The notes beneath the pieces were generated by a model. It ran no database searches. It saw nothing but the letters and a program-made list of their open reading frames with translations, and was not told the origin of the DNA. A stretch of DNA of 64,000 nt, taken from assembly GCA_029688825.1 (NCBI GenBank), contig JARUKX010000014.1, positions 16,438 to 80,437 of the forward strand, in the 5' to 3' direction. Of this stretch, positions 42,486 through 51,560 are shown piece after piece. Made by a program: the position numbers and the translations under genes. The DNA comes from Haloarculaceae archaeon H-GB1-1 (GTDB lineage Archaea; Halobacteriota; Halobacteria; Halobacteriales; Haloarculaceae). How positions within the stretch are numbered: the first letter of the stretch is position 1; the number at the start of each line of letters is the position of its first letter.

Positions 42486-45400
42486 GTGACCAACGTACAC
42501 AGCGACGACCCGATTCACGCCGACGAACTGACGCTCTTCTGTCTCGACGCCTCTACCGCTGGATCGGCGGACATCCCGCCGTTCGGCGACCTCGACCTGG
42601 ATCTCGACGTGACGACGACGACCAGCTTCGCGGAGCTCCGAGCGGTGCTCGAGGCGGACGGAATCGATTGTCTCCTCGTCTACGGACAGGACGCCAGCCC
42701 TGACCTTACGGACGCGCTCGCCGACCTCAGGGACGACTTCCCCGACCTCCCCATCGTCGCGGTGTTCGACCATCCGGACCAGGCCAGCGCGACGGACCTC
42801 CTCGCGGCCGGCGTCACGGGCGTCGTTCAGGTGTCACCGAACATCCTGCCTCCCGACGTCCTCCGAAAGCGAATCGAAGCGGCGGTATCGGTCACGCCGA
42901 GCGGAACGTCGATTTCGGCCCCCCGACCGACGATGAAGCCCAGCGGACCGGAGAGCGACGACGAGGTGTCGCGTCGACTCGACGAACTCGAACGGTACGA
43001 AGCGATGGTCGAGACCGTACCGGACGGCGTGTACACGCTGGACACGGACCTCTGTTTTTCGGCCGTCAACGAGGGGCTCGTCGAGCTGACCGGCTACGAC
43101 CGGAGCGAACTCGTGGGCGCTCACACGTCGCTGCTCTTCGAGGAGTCCGTCATCGAAGACGCGGAGCGTCGGCGGGAGTACCTTCGCGAGCATCCCGAGG
43201 AGGCGCTGACGACGCAGTACGAACTCATCACGGCGTCGGGCGAGCAGGTGCCGGTCGAGGTCCGGTTCACGGCGCGACGAAGCGGCGGTGAATACCGTGG
43301 CACGGTCGGCGTCGTCCGCGACGTCACGCATCGGCTCGAACGGGAGCGCGAACTGCGACGACAACGGGACGAACTCGAACGACTGGACCGTATCAACGCC
43401 GTCATCCGCGACGTGGTCAATGCCCTCGCGGCGGCCACGTCGCGGGCGGAGATCGACCAGGCCGTCTGCGACCGACTCGCCGCGTCCGAACCGTACGAGT
43501 TCGTCTGGCTCGTCGAATTCGACGACGACGACGAGACCGTCCTTCGATCGTGGGCCGGCATGGAGGCTGCGTACTTCACCGACGGCGACGCCCCCGAAAC
43601 GTTCCTCTCCGTTGCAGAGGACACCTGCGCGAGGGCGTTGCGCACGCAGTCCGTCGAAACCGTTCAGTTCACAGGTGACGAGGCAACCGCCGTCGAGCGC
43701 GGCTCGCCCGGTGCGGACAGGGCCATCGCCGCGGTCCCGCTCGTGAACGAGGGCGTCGAGTACGGTGCTATCATGATATACGCAGCGCACGAGAACGCGT
43801 TCGATACGCGCGAAACGGCTGTACTCGGTGAACTCGGGGCGACCACAAGCTATGCCATCGCGGCACTGGAGCAGGAAACGCACAGTCGGACGCTGACGGC
43901 GCTCCAGGAGTCGACCCGCGAACTCATGCACGCCGAATCACAGGCGGACATCGCAGGGGCAGTCGCCGAGACCGCCGTCTCTGTCCTCGAGTTCGATGGG
44001 TCGGTTCTGTACCGATTCGAGCAGGAAACGGGACGCCTCGAACCCGCGGCTTCCGCAGGGAGCTTTAGCGACGCTCACGGGGAGTATCCGACGGTCCAGC
44101 CCGGGGCCCAGGACGAGCTTTGGACCGCGTTCGTCGAGGACGAGACGACCCTTCTCGATCGGTCCGACGCGGCCACGTACCTCTCCGAGTCGGTCGCCGT
44201 CCGCCGAGCCATGGCCGTTCCGGTCGGCGACCACGGCGTCCTGCTCGTCGGCTCGACGGAGCAGACCGTGTTCGACGAGAACCTCAGCACACTCGTCGAA
44301 CTACTGGCTGGAACGGCCGAAGCCGCGTTCGACCGCGTCGACCGCGAGACGGAACTCCGGCGACGGGACCGAGCCCACCAGCAACAGAACCGGCGTCTCA
44401 ACAGACTCAAACGGTTGAACGAGATCATCCGCGAGGTCGACCAGGGGCTCGTCCAGGCCACGACGCGAGCCGAGATCGAGGAGGTCGTCTGCGAGAAGCT
44501 GACCACCGAAGGCCGGTTCGCGTTCGCCTGGGTTGGCACCGCCGACACCAACGGCGACGCGGTCGTTCCGAGCACCTGGAGCGGCACTGGAAAGGGTTAT
44601 CTGGACAGCGTCTCGCTCACCGTCGACGATGGTGGAGACGAACCGTCTGTCAAGACGAGCCAGCACGGCACGGTCACCAGCGTTCCGAACGTCGCGACAG
44701 GGCTTCGTGACGCTCCCTGGCGAGCGGGAGCACTCTCCAGAGAGTTCCAGTCGGTTATCAGCGTCCCGATAGCGTACGAAGACGTCAGCTACGGCGTCCT
44801 CACGGTGTACGCATCCGAGGCCGGACTGTTCGCGGAGATGGAACAGGAGGTGCTCGCCGAGCTGGGCGTGACCGTCGCCCACGCCATCAACGCCGTGGAG
44901 ACCAGACAGGCGCTGTTCTCCGACAGCGTCGTGGAACTGGACTTCCGCATCCACGGCGACAAGACGGCCTTCCTCCCCCGGCTCGCGATGGCCGTACAGT
45001 CGGACATCGAATTCGTCAGCGTCGTCCCGACGACCGACGGCGGCTATCGGCTCTTCTTCGTCGTGACCGACGCGTCGTCGACGGAGGTTCAGACGTCGCT
45101 CGACGGGATGGTCGCGGTCGAATCCTCTCGACTCGTCGAGGAGACCGATGGAGCTGCGCTCTACGAGACGGTCGTCTCGGGGGACACTATCGCAGCGACG
45201 CTGGTCGAACGAGGTGCTGTCCCCCGCACGATCTCCGTCTCGCAGGACGTCGTCCACGTCGTCATCGAACTTCCAGGAACGGCCGACGTGCGCGGATTCA
45301 TCGAGCGGTTCCAGCGTACCTACGCGGACGCCGAGTTCGTCGCCCGCCGGAAGCGAGATCGGCCACTCCAGACCCGCCAGAGCTTCCGCGCGGAACTGGA

Positions 45401-45584
45401 GGAGGTACTGACCGAGCGCCAACTGGAGGTCCTCGAAACGGCGTACTACAGCGGCTACTTCGAGGAACCCCGCGACACGACCGGCGAAGAACTCGCCGAC
45501 GCGCTGGGCGTCTCCGCACCGACGATCACCGGCCATCTCCGCGCGGGACAGCGCAAGCTCTTCTCGCTCCTGTTCGACCGCTGA
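42486..45584 (+). CDS. Multi-domain sensor regulator (degenerate receiver-PAS-GAF-BAT-HTH_10)
   Basis: A 1032-residue bacterioopsin-activator-like regulator with a GTG start at 42486. Domains in order: degenerate receiver-like (about 12-135; the phospho-Asp strand reads LLVYGQD and no Lys-Pro is seen), PAS (about 165-285; TVPDGVYTLDTDLCFSAVNEG), three GAF-like domains (about 300-465, 470-620, 640-810; repeated INAVIRDVVNAL/ATSRAEID and LNEIIREVDQGL/ATTRAEIE starts), BAT domain (about 830-965) and HTH_10 (about 975-1028; LTERQLEVLETAYYSGYFEEP). It is probably a cytoplasmic transcription regulator sensing redox, light or a small ligand. A TATA-like tataa lies at 42346-42350 and a 29-codon upstream ORF (42390-42479) precedes it. 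Stands alone. Confidence 0.92.
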   Translation: MTNVHSDDPIHADELTLFCLDASTAGSADIPPFGDLDLDLDVTTTTSFAELRAVLEADGIDCLLVYGQDASPDLTDALADLRDDFPDLPIVAVFDHPDQASATDLLAAGVTGVVQVSPNILPPDVLRKRIEAAVSVTPSGTSISAPRPTMKPSGPESDDEVSRRLDELERYEAMVETVPDGVYTLDTDLCFSAVNEGLVELTGYDRSELVGAHTSLLFEESVIEDAERRREYLREHPEEALTTQYELITASGEQVPVEVRFTARRSGGEYRGTVGVVRDVTHRLERERELRRQRDELERLDRINAVIRDVVNALAAATSRAEIDQAVCDRLAASEPYEFVWLVEFDDDDETVLRSWAGMEAAYFTDGDAPETFLSVAEDTCARALRTQSVETVQFTGDEATAVERGSPGADRAIAAVPLVNEGVEYGAIMIYAAHENAFDTRETAVLGELGATTSYAIAALEQETHSRTLTALQESTRELMHAESQADIAGAVAETAVSVLEFDGSVLYRFEQETGRLEPAASAGSFSDAHGEYPTVQPGAQDELWTAFVEDETTLLDRSDAATYLSESVAVRRAMAVPVGDHGVLLVGSTEQTVFDENLSTLVELLAGTAEAAFDRVDRETELRRRDRAHQQQNRRLNRLKRLNEIIREVDQGLVQATTRAEIEEVVCEKLTTEGRFAFAWVGTADTNGDAVVPSTWSGTGKGYLDSVSLTVDDGGDEPSVKTSQHGTVTSVPNVATGLRDAPWRAGALSREFQSVISVPIAYEDVSYGVLTVYASEAGLFAEMEQEVLAELGVTVAHAINAVETRQALFSDSVVELDFRIHGDKTAFLPRLAMAVQSDIEFVSVVPTTDGGYRLFFVVTDASSTEVQTSLDGMVAVESSRLVEETDGAALYETVVSGDTIAATLVERGAVPRTISVSQDVVHVVIELPGTADVRGFIERFQRTYADAEFVARRKRDRPLQTRQSFRAELEEVLTERQLEVLETAYYSGYFEEPRDTTGEELADALGVSAPTITGHLRAGQRKLFSLLFDR

Positions 45585-45690
45585 CCGACGGCCCTAGATA
45601 GTTAGCCCCGTTCTCGCCGACCACCGAACCATCCACCCGCTGTGGACTTCCGTCGGGCGGTCGTATCAGCATCCAGAGATCGTGACCCAT

Positions 45691-45972
45691 ATGAGAGTAA
45701 CAGGAGATGGGCGGAGCGAGCCTACGTCGCTACGAGTCGTCACGGCGATCGCGGACGCAACGGGGAAGTCCCCGACTGCCATCGAACCGCTGTATTCCGC
45801 CGTGGACCCCGACGCGCTGGACGAACTGTTCGGTGGCGGGACGAGCGACCGCGCGCCGTTCGGCGGGACGCTGACCTTCACGCTGGAAGGGTGTGACGTC
45901 GTCGTCCGAGCCGACGGAACGGTCGACGTCACCCCTGTCAATCCGAAGGACGAGGCCGAGGTGGCCGAGTGA
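45691..45972 (+). CDS. HalOD1 output domain protein
   Basis: A 93-residue protein from the ATG at 45691 (MRVTGDGRSEP); an in-frame GTG at 45682 would add three residues. HalOD1 signature: LRVVTAIADATGKSPTAIEPLYSAVDPDALDELF (in parts) followed by LTFTLEGCDVVVRADGTVDV. It is paralogous to 15491 and 52444. It lies about 106 bases after the large HTH_10 regulator on the same strand, suggesting a signalling link. Followed by two very small genes. Confidence 0.82.
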   Translation: MRVTGDGRSEPTSLRVVTAIADATGKSPTAIEPLYSAVDPDALDELFGGGTSDRAPFGGTLTFTLEGCDVVVRADGTVDVTPVNPKDEAEVAE

Positions 45973-46011
45973 GTTGTCGCCGTCGCGTCATCGGCGACGG
46001 CAGATACACCG

Positions 46012-46230
46012 ATGAACGAACGAACCGCCCCTCCTCAGAGCGAGGACCGCGAATCAACCGAGCCCCCACACTGCGCCTGCTGTGCGGACGCTATCGACCC
46101 GTCGGAGTGGTATCCGATTCGCTGTCGGCCGGACGACGACGACGAGTTCCAGATACACGCATTCTGCAGCGAGGCGTGCTGCGACCGGTGGGAGCAAAGC
46201 GAGATAACCGACGAAACTGAACGACAATGA
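46012..46230 (+). CDS. Small zinc-binding protein (DUF7576-like)
   Basis: A 72-residue protein with a compact Cys cluster: PHCACCADAIDP, then CRPDDDDEFQIHAFCSEACCDRW. The CxxC...C...HxFCxxxCC pattern suggests a single zinc-bound treble-clef-like fold, of the kind I recall as haloarchaeal DUF7576. Acidic flanks. Its stop overlaps the next ATG (ATGA), so it is translationally coupled to the 47-residue gene. Function unknown; may mediate protein-protein or nucleic-acid contacts. Confidence 0.72.
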   Translation: MNERTAPPQSEDRESTEPPHCACCADAIDPSEWYPIRCRPDDDDEFQIHAFCSEACCDRWEQSEITDETERQ

Positions 46231-46370
46231 ACACCCAGAACCACACCCAGCAAGTACGAGAGACCTACACGACCTACGACGACGGCGGCGTTACCGTTGC
46301 GGTCATCCAGGATCCCGAGAACAACCGAGCCTGGATCCAGTCGACCGAGAGCTATCCGATTCGGCCCTGA
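46227..46370 (+). CDS. Small protein (DUF7331-like, 47 aa)
   Basis: A 47-residue protein beginning MNTQNHTQQVRETYTTYDDGG and ending NNRAWIQSTESYPIRP. The VTVAVIQDPENNRAWIQS core resembles a short haloarchaeal family I know as DUF7331 (a beta-strand followed by a conserved AWIQS). Its ATG overlaps the zinc-protein stop, so it is the last gene of the small-protein group. Function unknown. Confidence 0.6.
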   Translation: MNTQNHTQQVRETYTTYDDGGVTVAVIQDPENNRAWIQSTESYPIRP

Positions 46371-46382
46371 TTCGTTCGGCCA

Positions 46383-47906
46383 TCACTCGTCGGCCGACGA
46401 CCTGTCCCAGTCTCGACGCACTGCCGCCGCGAGATAGCCCTGCACGCGTCCGAGGCTCGGCTGCTCCGAACCGCTGCCGACCGCGCTGACGCCGACGAAG
46501 AGCGCGACGTTCGCGCACAGTCCGTAGAAGCCGGGGACGAATCCCGGAGCGCTCGCGGGCAGCGTGACCGCGCCGAACGTGAGCGATGACGCGACGGCGA
46601 CGCCGCCCGCGAAGCCAGCGAGTGCGCCTGCACGTGTCGCACGCGGCCAGACGAGGCCGCCGACGAGCACGGGAAACACCTGCGCGGCGTTGTAGAGGGT
46701 CACGGCAGCGAGGTCGAGGATGAACGCGAACTGCTGAACGGCGACGGCGTACGACAGGCCACCCAGGACCGGGACGAGGAGTCGAGCGACGCGCGTGACC
46801 GTCTCTTCGTCGACCGATTCGTCGGCGAGAGGGGCGTACCAGTCACGGACGACGAGCGTCGTGACGGCGTGGAGCTGCGAGTCGGCGGTGCTCATCGCGG
46901 CCGCGACGGCCCCGGAGACGACTATCGACGCGAACCAGACGGGCGTGACCGCGAACAGGACCGTCGGAATCGCCGCGTCCGGCGTCGGAAGGCCCGGGAG
47001 CGTCGCGACGGCCCCGAGCGCGAGGAAGACGGTCGGCACGTAGAACAGTATCAAGTAGCTGGTGCCGAACGCCGCGGTCCACTTGAGGACGCGGGGCGAC
47101 CGCGCCGCGACGTACCGGAGATAGATGTGCGGCAGCATCGTCGATCCGATACCGAAGGTGACCCATAGGGAGACGTAGAAGGCGGGCGTGAACAGGCCGG
47201 TCGGTCCCGGGAGCGTCACGTACGCGGCGAAGTTCTCCGCCAATCGCGTCCAGAAGGTCGCTGGACCCTGTGCGGCGCTGAAGACGAACACCCAGCCCGC
47301 GACCCACATCGCGGCGAACAGGAAGACTCCCTGTACCGTGTCGGTCCACGCCACCGCACGGAGGCCGCCGAGCCAGACGTACAGCACCGAGACGACGAGG
47401 AGCACTCCCGCACCGACCTCGAAGCTCACGAGCCCGTTCGTCGCCGTCTCGAACACCAGCCCGCTCCCGATCAGCTGGATGGCGACGTACGGGAACGTGA
47501 CCACGACGAGCGTCAGGCTGACGAGCTTCCCCAGGAGTGGCGACTCGTAGAGGTCTTCGAGGAGGTCTGCGGGCGTGATGTGGCCGTACTTCTTGCCGAG
47601 GAGCCAGACGCGCGACCCCAGCACCCACAGGAGCAGGCCCGAGAGCGCGATCCACAGGAACGCCGCCCCGAAGATGCCGATACCGTTTCCGTAGACGTAG
47701 CCGCCGATGCCGAGGAACGCGAACGCTGAGTGGTACGTCGCGGCGTAGCTGAACAGCAGGACGACGAGGCCGAGGTCGCGGCCAGCGGCCATCCAGTCGT
47801 CCACTTCGAGCGTTCCGACCTGCCACCCGCGGTAGCCGACGGCGAGGACGACGACGAGGTAGACCCCGATGGTCACCAGCGCCACGGTGGCCTGCAGCGA
47901 CGGCAT
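46383..47906 (-). CDS. Sodium:solute symporter (SSS family)
   Basis: A 507-residue transporter with about 13 hydrophobic helices. Visible hallmarks are VGYRGWQVGTLEVDDWMAAGRDLG near the N-terminus (in parts), LFSYAATYHSAFAFLGIGGYVYGNG, and GAVAAAMSTADSQLHAVTTLVVRDWY, the family signature near residue 340. It couples Na+ to uptake of an organic solute; substrate not readable. Its start coincides with the stop region of the upstream DUF3311 gene, and that pairing is typical of the pantothenate-permease-like branch of the SSS family in archaea. Confidence 0.9.
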   Translation of the reverse strand: MPSLQATVALVTIGVYLVVVLAVGYRGWQVGTLEVDDWMAAGRDLGLVVLLFSYAATYHSAFAFLGIGGYVYGNGIGIFGAAFLWIALSGLLLWVLGSRVWLLGKKYGHITPADLLEDLYESPLLGKLVSLTLVVVTFPYVAIQLIGSGLVFETATNGLVSFEVGAGVLLVVSVLYVWLGGLRAVAWTDTVQGVFLFAAMWVAGWVFVFSAAQGPATFWTRLAENFAAYVTLPGPTGLFTPAFYVSLWVTFGIGSTMLPHIYLRYVAARSPRVLKWTAAFGTSYLILFYVPTVFLALGAVATLPGLPTPDAAIPTVLFAVTPVWFASIVVSGAVAAAMSTADSQLHAVTTLVVRDWYAPLADESVDEETVTRVARLLVPVLGGLSYAVAVQQFAFILDLAAVTLYNAAQVFPVLVGGLVWPRATRAGALAGFAGGVAVASSLTFGAVTLPASAPGFVPGFYGLCANVALFVGVSAVGSGSEQPSLGRVQGYLAAAVRRDWDRSSADE

Positions 47907-48187
47907 CAGTCGTCCCCGCTATCGTCGTGCGTCCCCGACTCCGTCTCGATCCATATTTCCGGTGGGACGTCGGCGTCGGTGAGCGAGAACGCGTCGTGGT
48001 ACGCGGCCCAGACGAGAGCCAAGCAGACGACGACTCCCCACCCGACGAACCACAGGAACAGCGGTGCCACACCGAGAACGGGCGTCGCACGGTTGGCGAC
48101 GCCGACCACCGGTAGATTCAGTGCGAGTACGGCGAGGAGGAAGAGCACCGCCGCTGTCGCCCGCTCCCTGGAGGGCAGCGATACCAT
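47906..48187 (-). CDS. DUF3311 small membrane protein
   Basis: A 93-residue protein from the ATG at 48187 (MVSLPSRERAT). It has two membrane helices (AAVLFLLAVLALNLPVVGVA and VAPLFLWFVGWGVVVCLALVWAAYH) and an acidic tail. Sequence and size match DUF3311, the small subunit usually encoded just before an SSS symporter. It overlaps the symporter gene by one base. It is probably an accessory subunit of that transporter. Confidence 0.85.
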   Translation of the reverse strand: MVSLPSRERATAAVLFLLAVLALNLPVVGVANRATPVLGVAPLFLWFVGWGVVVCLALVWAAYHDAFSLTDADVPPEIWIETESGTHDDSGDD

Positions 48188-48323
48188 TGGGGAAACCTGA
48201 TCGAACGTCCGGGGCCGATTGCCAAAAGTGGTCCGCCCGAACGCGTTCATCTCGACTCCGGCCCGTGCGGTCGTGCAGCGCGGCGACGGGCGCTCGGTCC
48301 CGTCCGTCGAGTCGAAACGGCGG

Positions 48324-49400
48324 TCAGGCCGGCTGGAGCCGCGGCGATGACCGAGACAGTTGCTCGACCTCTTCGGACCGTTCGGCCACCTCGACGAGCA
48401 GTTCCGTGAGGTTCGCCTTCGTCTCGAGGTACGCGTGGCGCTTCTCCTGCCAGCGTTCGGCCACGCCGTCCTCGCTGAGCAGGCGGTCGACCTCGTCCAT
48501 CGCGCGCTGGAACGAGCGGAACTCGAAGATGAGGCCGGCGTCCTGTAGCTCCTGGAACTCGCCCATCGAGGGCTTCGTCTCGTCGATGATGCGTATCGCG
48601 GGCGTCCCGAGCAAGCCCGCTTCCGTGACCATCGTACCGGTGTCGGCGACGAGCATCGAGGCCTCGGCCATGGCGTCGTGGATCCGCGCCGGATGGACGT
48701 CGTAGGGTCGCGCCGGGAGCGAGTCGAAATCCATGGTACCGCCCTCGTCCGAGACGAACACCGTCGCGTCCTCCGCCAGACGATGGATGAGCCGACGACG
48801 TTGGTCGAGCGTCAGCCCGCCCTTGCCGACGTCGTGCAGCGCGTCGTCGGCGTTGAACCGCGTCAGAACGAACGGTTCGTCCGGATCGACCCCCAGCGAC
48901 TCCCGCACCGACGGGTCCGGCGTGAACACGTCGGGATGGAGGTACGCGCATTCTTTCAGGCCGTCGAAGCGGTAGTGGTCCGGCCCGAGATGACCCCGGA
49001 ACGCCACTGGCGAGAGGACGCTCCGCGCGAACTTGCTCGACACCGTGTGGGCCACCTGCGAGGGTTCGGAGTCGAGGACGAGGACGACCGGCGTCCGCGT
49101 CGTCTGGCCGGCGAACACCGCGTACGGGCCGCGACCGAACACCAGGTCCGGGTCGTACGAGCGAGCCATGCTGAAGATACGACCGAACTGGGAGGGGACG
49201 TTCACCAGTAGCGACTCGAAGCTCGGGTTCTGCCCCCCGTAGATCCGGTACGGTAACTCGAAGTAGTCGAGCAGTGCCTTCGTACAGCCGTAGTCACGAC
49301 CGAGGATCAGCACGTCGTGCCCCCGGTCTTCCAGCGCCGGGACCACGTTCCGATATAGATGAACGTGTGCCGGCGTGTTGGCGAAAATCAGGTATCGCAT
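48324..49400 (-). CDS. DUF354 family protein (glycosyltransferase-like)
   Basis: A 358-residue DUF354 protein, paralogous to the gene at 40289. Visible segments: LIFANTPAHVHLYRNVVPAL, HDVLILGRDYGCTKALLDYF, VVLVLDSEPSQVAHTVSSKF, HYRFDGLKECAYLHPDVF and, C-terminally, EASMLVADTGTMVTEAGLLGTPAI. It is slightly longer than its paralogue. A GTAACAATGG variant motif lies 31 bases before the ATG. Likely a GT-B-fold enzyme in surface-glycan synthesis, encoded near an epimerase and a GT2. Confidence 0.86.
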   Translation of the reverse strand: MRYLIFANTPAHVHLYRNVVPALEDRGHDVLILGRDYGCTKALLDYFELPYRIYGGQNPSFESLLVNVPSQFGRIFSMARSYDPDLVFGRGPYAVFAGQTTRTPVVLVLDSEPSQVAHTVSSKFARSVLSPVAFRGHLGPDHYRFDGLKECAYLHPDVFTPDPSVRESLGVDPDEPFVLTRFNADDALHDVGKGGLTLDQRRRLIHRLAEDATVFVSDEGGTMDFDSLPARPYDVHPARIHDAMAEASMLVADTGTMVTEAGLLGTPAIRIIDETKPSMGEFQELQDAGLIFEFRSFQRAMDEVDRLLSEDGVAERWQEKRHAYLETKANLTELLVEVAERSEEVEQLSRSSPRLQPA

Positions 49401-49425
49401 CGTCGCGAATCGAAGCCTACGGAGG

Positions 49426-49435
49426 CCATTGTTAC
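49426..49435 (-). promoter_or_regulatory. ATAACAAAGG-type motif (variant) before DUF354 gene
   Basis: Reads GTAACAATGG on the minus strand, centred 31 bases before the ATG at 49400. Confidence 0.4.
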
Positions 49436-49481
49436 TCGCCGACTACGGGCTCGCCCTCGGCGATACCGACCGCCAAACCAG

Positions 49482-50405
49482 CTACGCCCAGTCGTTCCAG
49501 AGCGACGTCAGTCCGTCTTCGAGCTGGACTGTCGGCTCGAAGCCGAGTCGGTCGCGCGCCTTCGAGACGTCGGCGAGACTGCGCTGGATGTCGCCGTCTC
49601 GACCGTCGGTGTGCGTGATAGCCACGTCGTCGTCGGCGATGTCCCGGATCGTCTCGGCGAGTTCGCGGATGGTGACGCTCGACCCCGTGGCGACGTTGAA
49701 CGCCTCGCCGACCGCGTCGGTCGTCGCGGCGAGCTCGAGAGCCTGCACCACGTCCGAGACGTGGACGAAGTCGCGCGTCTGCTCGCCGTCGCCGTGGACG
49801 GTCAGCGGTCCGCCGTCGCGCGCCTGTTCGACGAACGCGGTGATGACGCCCGCGTACTCGCCGGACTGGCCGGGTCCGTATACGTTGAAGAACCGGAGCG
49901 CGACGGTCGGGAGGTCGTAGAGGTCGTTGTACGTCCGGACGTAGTGGTCTCCCGAGAGCTTGCCGATACCGTAGGGAGAGGAGGGGTCGGTCGGAGCGTC
50001 CTCTGGGATGGGAACCGAGTCGGGATGGCCGTAGATGGCCGCACTCGACGCCAGGACGACGCGGGCGTCGGCCTCGCGGGCGGCCTCGAGGACGTTCACC
50101 GTCCCCGTCTCGTTGACGGCGTGACAGCGTGCGGGGTCCTCGACGGACGCGGAGACGCTCGCCTCGGCGGCGAGGTGGAAGACCACGTCGACGCCGTCCA
50201 TCGCGCTCGCGAGAGCGTCTCGGTCGCGAACGTCTCCCTCGACGAGATCCGCACCGGCCGGAACGTTCGACGGCGCGCCCGACGAGAAATCGTCGAAGAC
50301 GAGAACGTCGTTCTCGTCGACGAGCGCTTCGGCGAGGTGGCTCCCGATGAAGCCCGCCCCACCCGTGATCAGTACCGACCGGTCGCGTAGTGTCGCCGTC
50401 GTCAT
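49482..50405 (-). CDS. NAD-dependent epimerase (GalE-like extended SDR)
   Basis: A 307-residue extended SDR with VLITGGAGFIGSHLAEAL near residues 11-28, VFHLAAEASVSASVEDP, LASSAAIYGHPDSVPI (catalytic Ser region), SSPYGIGKLSGDHY (Tyr-x3-Lys) and LRFFNVYGPGQSGEYAGVI. These match the UDP-glucose/UDP-GlcNAc 4-epimerase group commonly found in archaeal glycan clusters. Exact substrate not determined. It lies between the DUF354 gene and a membrane GT2, 48 bases downstream of the latter on the same strand. Confidence 0.9.
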   Translation of the reverse strand: MTTATLRDRSVLITGGAGFIGSHLAEALVDENDVLVFDDFSSGAPSNVPAGADLVEGDVRDRDALASAMDGVDVVFHLAAEASVSASVEDPARCHAVNETGTVNVLEAAREADARVVLASSAAIYGHPDSVPIPEDAPTDPSSPYGIGKLSGDHYVRTYNDLYDLPTVALRFFNVYGPGQSGEYAGVITAFVEQARDGGPLTVHGDGEQTRDFVHVSDVVQALELAATTDAVGEAFNVATGSSVTIRELAETIRDIADDDVAITHTDGRDGDIQRSLADVSKARDRLGFEPTVQLEDGLTSLWNDWA

Positions 50406-50453
50406 TTTGTAGGTCTACGTATCCGCTTGGTTGTATTATCTTTCGAGAACGAT

Positions 50454-51560
50454 TCAGGAGGAGGACTCGGTGACCGCGCTCTCGGACCGAATCTGGCCCT
50501 TCGACGCGTCGTCCTCCTCGGACTCGACGGTCATCCGGGAGCGGTAGCGAATGGACGCCGAGTCGGTGGCGAGGACCTGCCGTTCGAGATGTTCGTTGTT
50601 CATGAGGTCGAACGACATCGCCAGCGACAGGGCGAACCCGCTGAACAACGCCGCTAACCCGACCGTCGACCACGCGAGGACCCCGCCGATTCCGGTGGCG
50701 ATGAGGACGCCGCTCTGTACCACCGTCGCCAGGAGCCCCACGGATCCGAGTGCGTACAGCAACACGAGCGGGTGGAAGTCGTAGACGAGATAGCGGACCT
50801 TGAGCCGCCAGAGGAAGCTCCGCAACAGCAGCAGCGAGAGCGCCGGGATGAACGTCGAGTACCGAATCGTGCTGGTCTCCTCGCCGTAGATGGCCTGCAT
50901 CTCCACGTCGGCGACGCGCATGTTGTAGGCGTTGAGCTTGACCAGCAGGTCGTTGAGGAAGCCGTACTCCTCGTAGAGGTCGTCGATGTCGATGCTGTCG
51001 AGCGCGCGGTAGGAGATCGCGGTGTAGCCGTTCTGCGGGTCCATCGTCTTCCAGTACCCGCTGGCGACCTTGGTCAGGAACGTCAGGATGCCGTTGCCGA
51101 ACTGTCGCCAGGTACTCATGTCGCCCGTGTGCTCGCGGCTCATCAGGCGGTTGCCCTTCGCGTAGTCGGCGCGGCCCTCGACGATGGGGTCGATGATGCG
51201 GTCGAGGATGTCGGGGTCCATCTGCCCGTCGCCGTTCAGTACCACGGTGACGTCCATGCCCTCCTCGTAAGCTCGACGATACCCGGTCTTGATCGCGCCG
51301 CCGACGCCGCTGTTCGTCTCGTGACGTATCGGCACGGCTACCTCACCGGTCTCGTCACCGTCGACGACCGAGGCAGCCGACCGTGCTGCGTTGAGTGCTG
51401 TCGAGTGTCGTTTGATCTCGCCCCACGTCCCGTCGGTGGAGGCGTCGTCGACCACGTAGGCTCGGTCGACGAACGTCGGGAGCGTATCGATGACGTCGCC
51501 GACGAGCCCCTCTTCGTTGTACGCCGTGATCACCACGGCGACGGTCTTTCCCTTGTACAT
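50454..51560 (-). CDS. Membrane glycosyltransferase family 2 (dolichyl-phosphate-sugar synthase-like)
   Basis: A 368-residue protein. The GT-A domain (about 8-230) has VVITAYNEEGLVGDVI, YVVDDASTDGTW (first Asp motif), VVLNGDGQMDPDILDRII (DxD-like GDGQ) and PQNGYTAISYRALDSI. Two or three C-terminal membrane helices follow (about 250-310). This layout matches enzymes that load a sugar onto dolichyl phosphate for protein glycosylation. An exact ATAACAAAGG motif lies about 126 bases upstream, with a GTG frame between that ends one base before the ATG. Probably leads the minus-strand group with the epimerase. Confidence 0.9.
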   Translation of the reverse strand: MYKGKTVAVVITAYNEEGLVGDVIDTLPTFVDRAYVVDDASTDGTWGEIKRHSTALNAARSAASVVDGDETGEVAVPIRHETNSGVGGAIKTGYRRAYEEGMDVTVVLNGDGQMDPDILDRIIDPIVEGRADYAKGNRLMSREHTGDMSTWRQFGNGILTFLTKVASGYWKTMDPQNGYTAISYRALDSIDIDDLYEEYGFLNDLLVKLNAYNMRVADVEMQAIYGEETSTIRYSTFIPALSLLLLRSFLWRLKVRYLVYDFHPLVLLYALGSVGLLATVVQSGVLIATGIGGVLAWSTVGLAALFSGFALSLAMSFDLMNNEHLERQVLATDSASIRYRSRMTVESEEDDASKGQIRSESAVTESSS

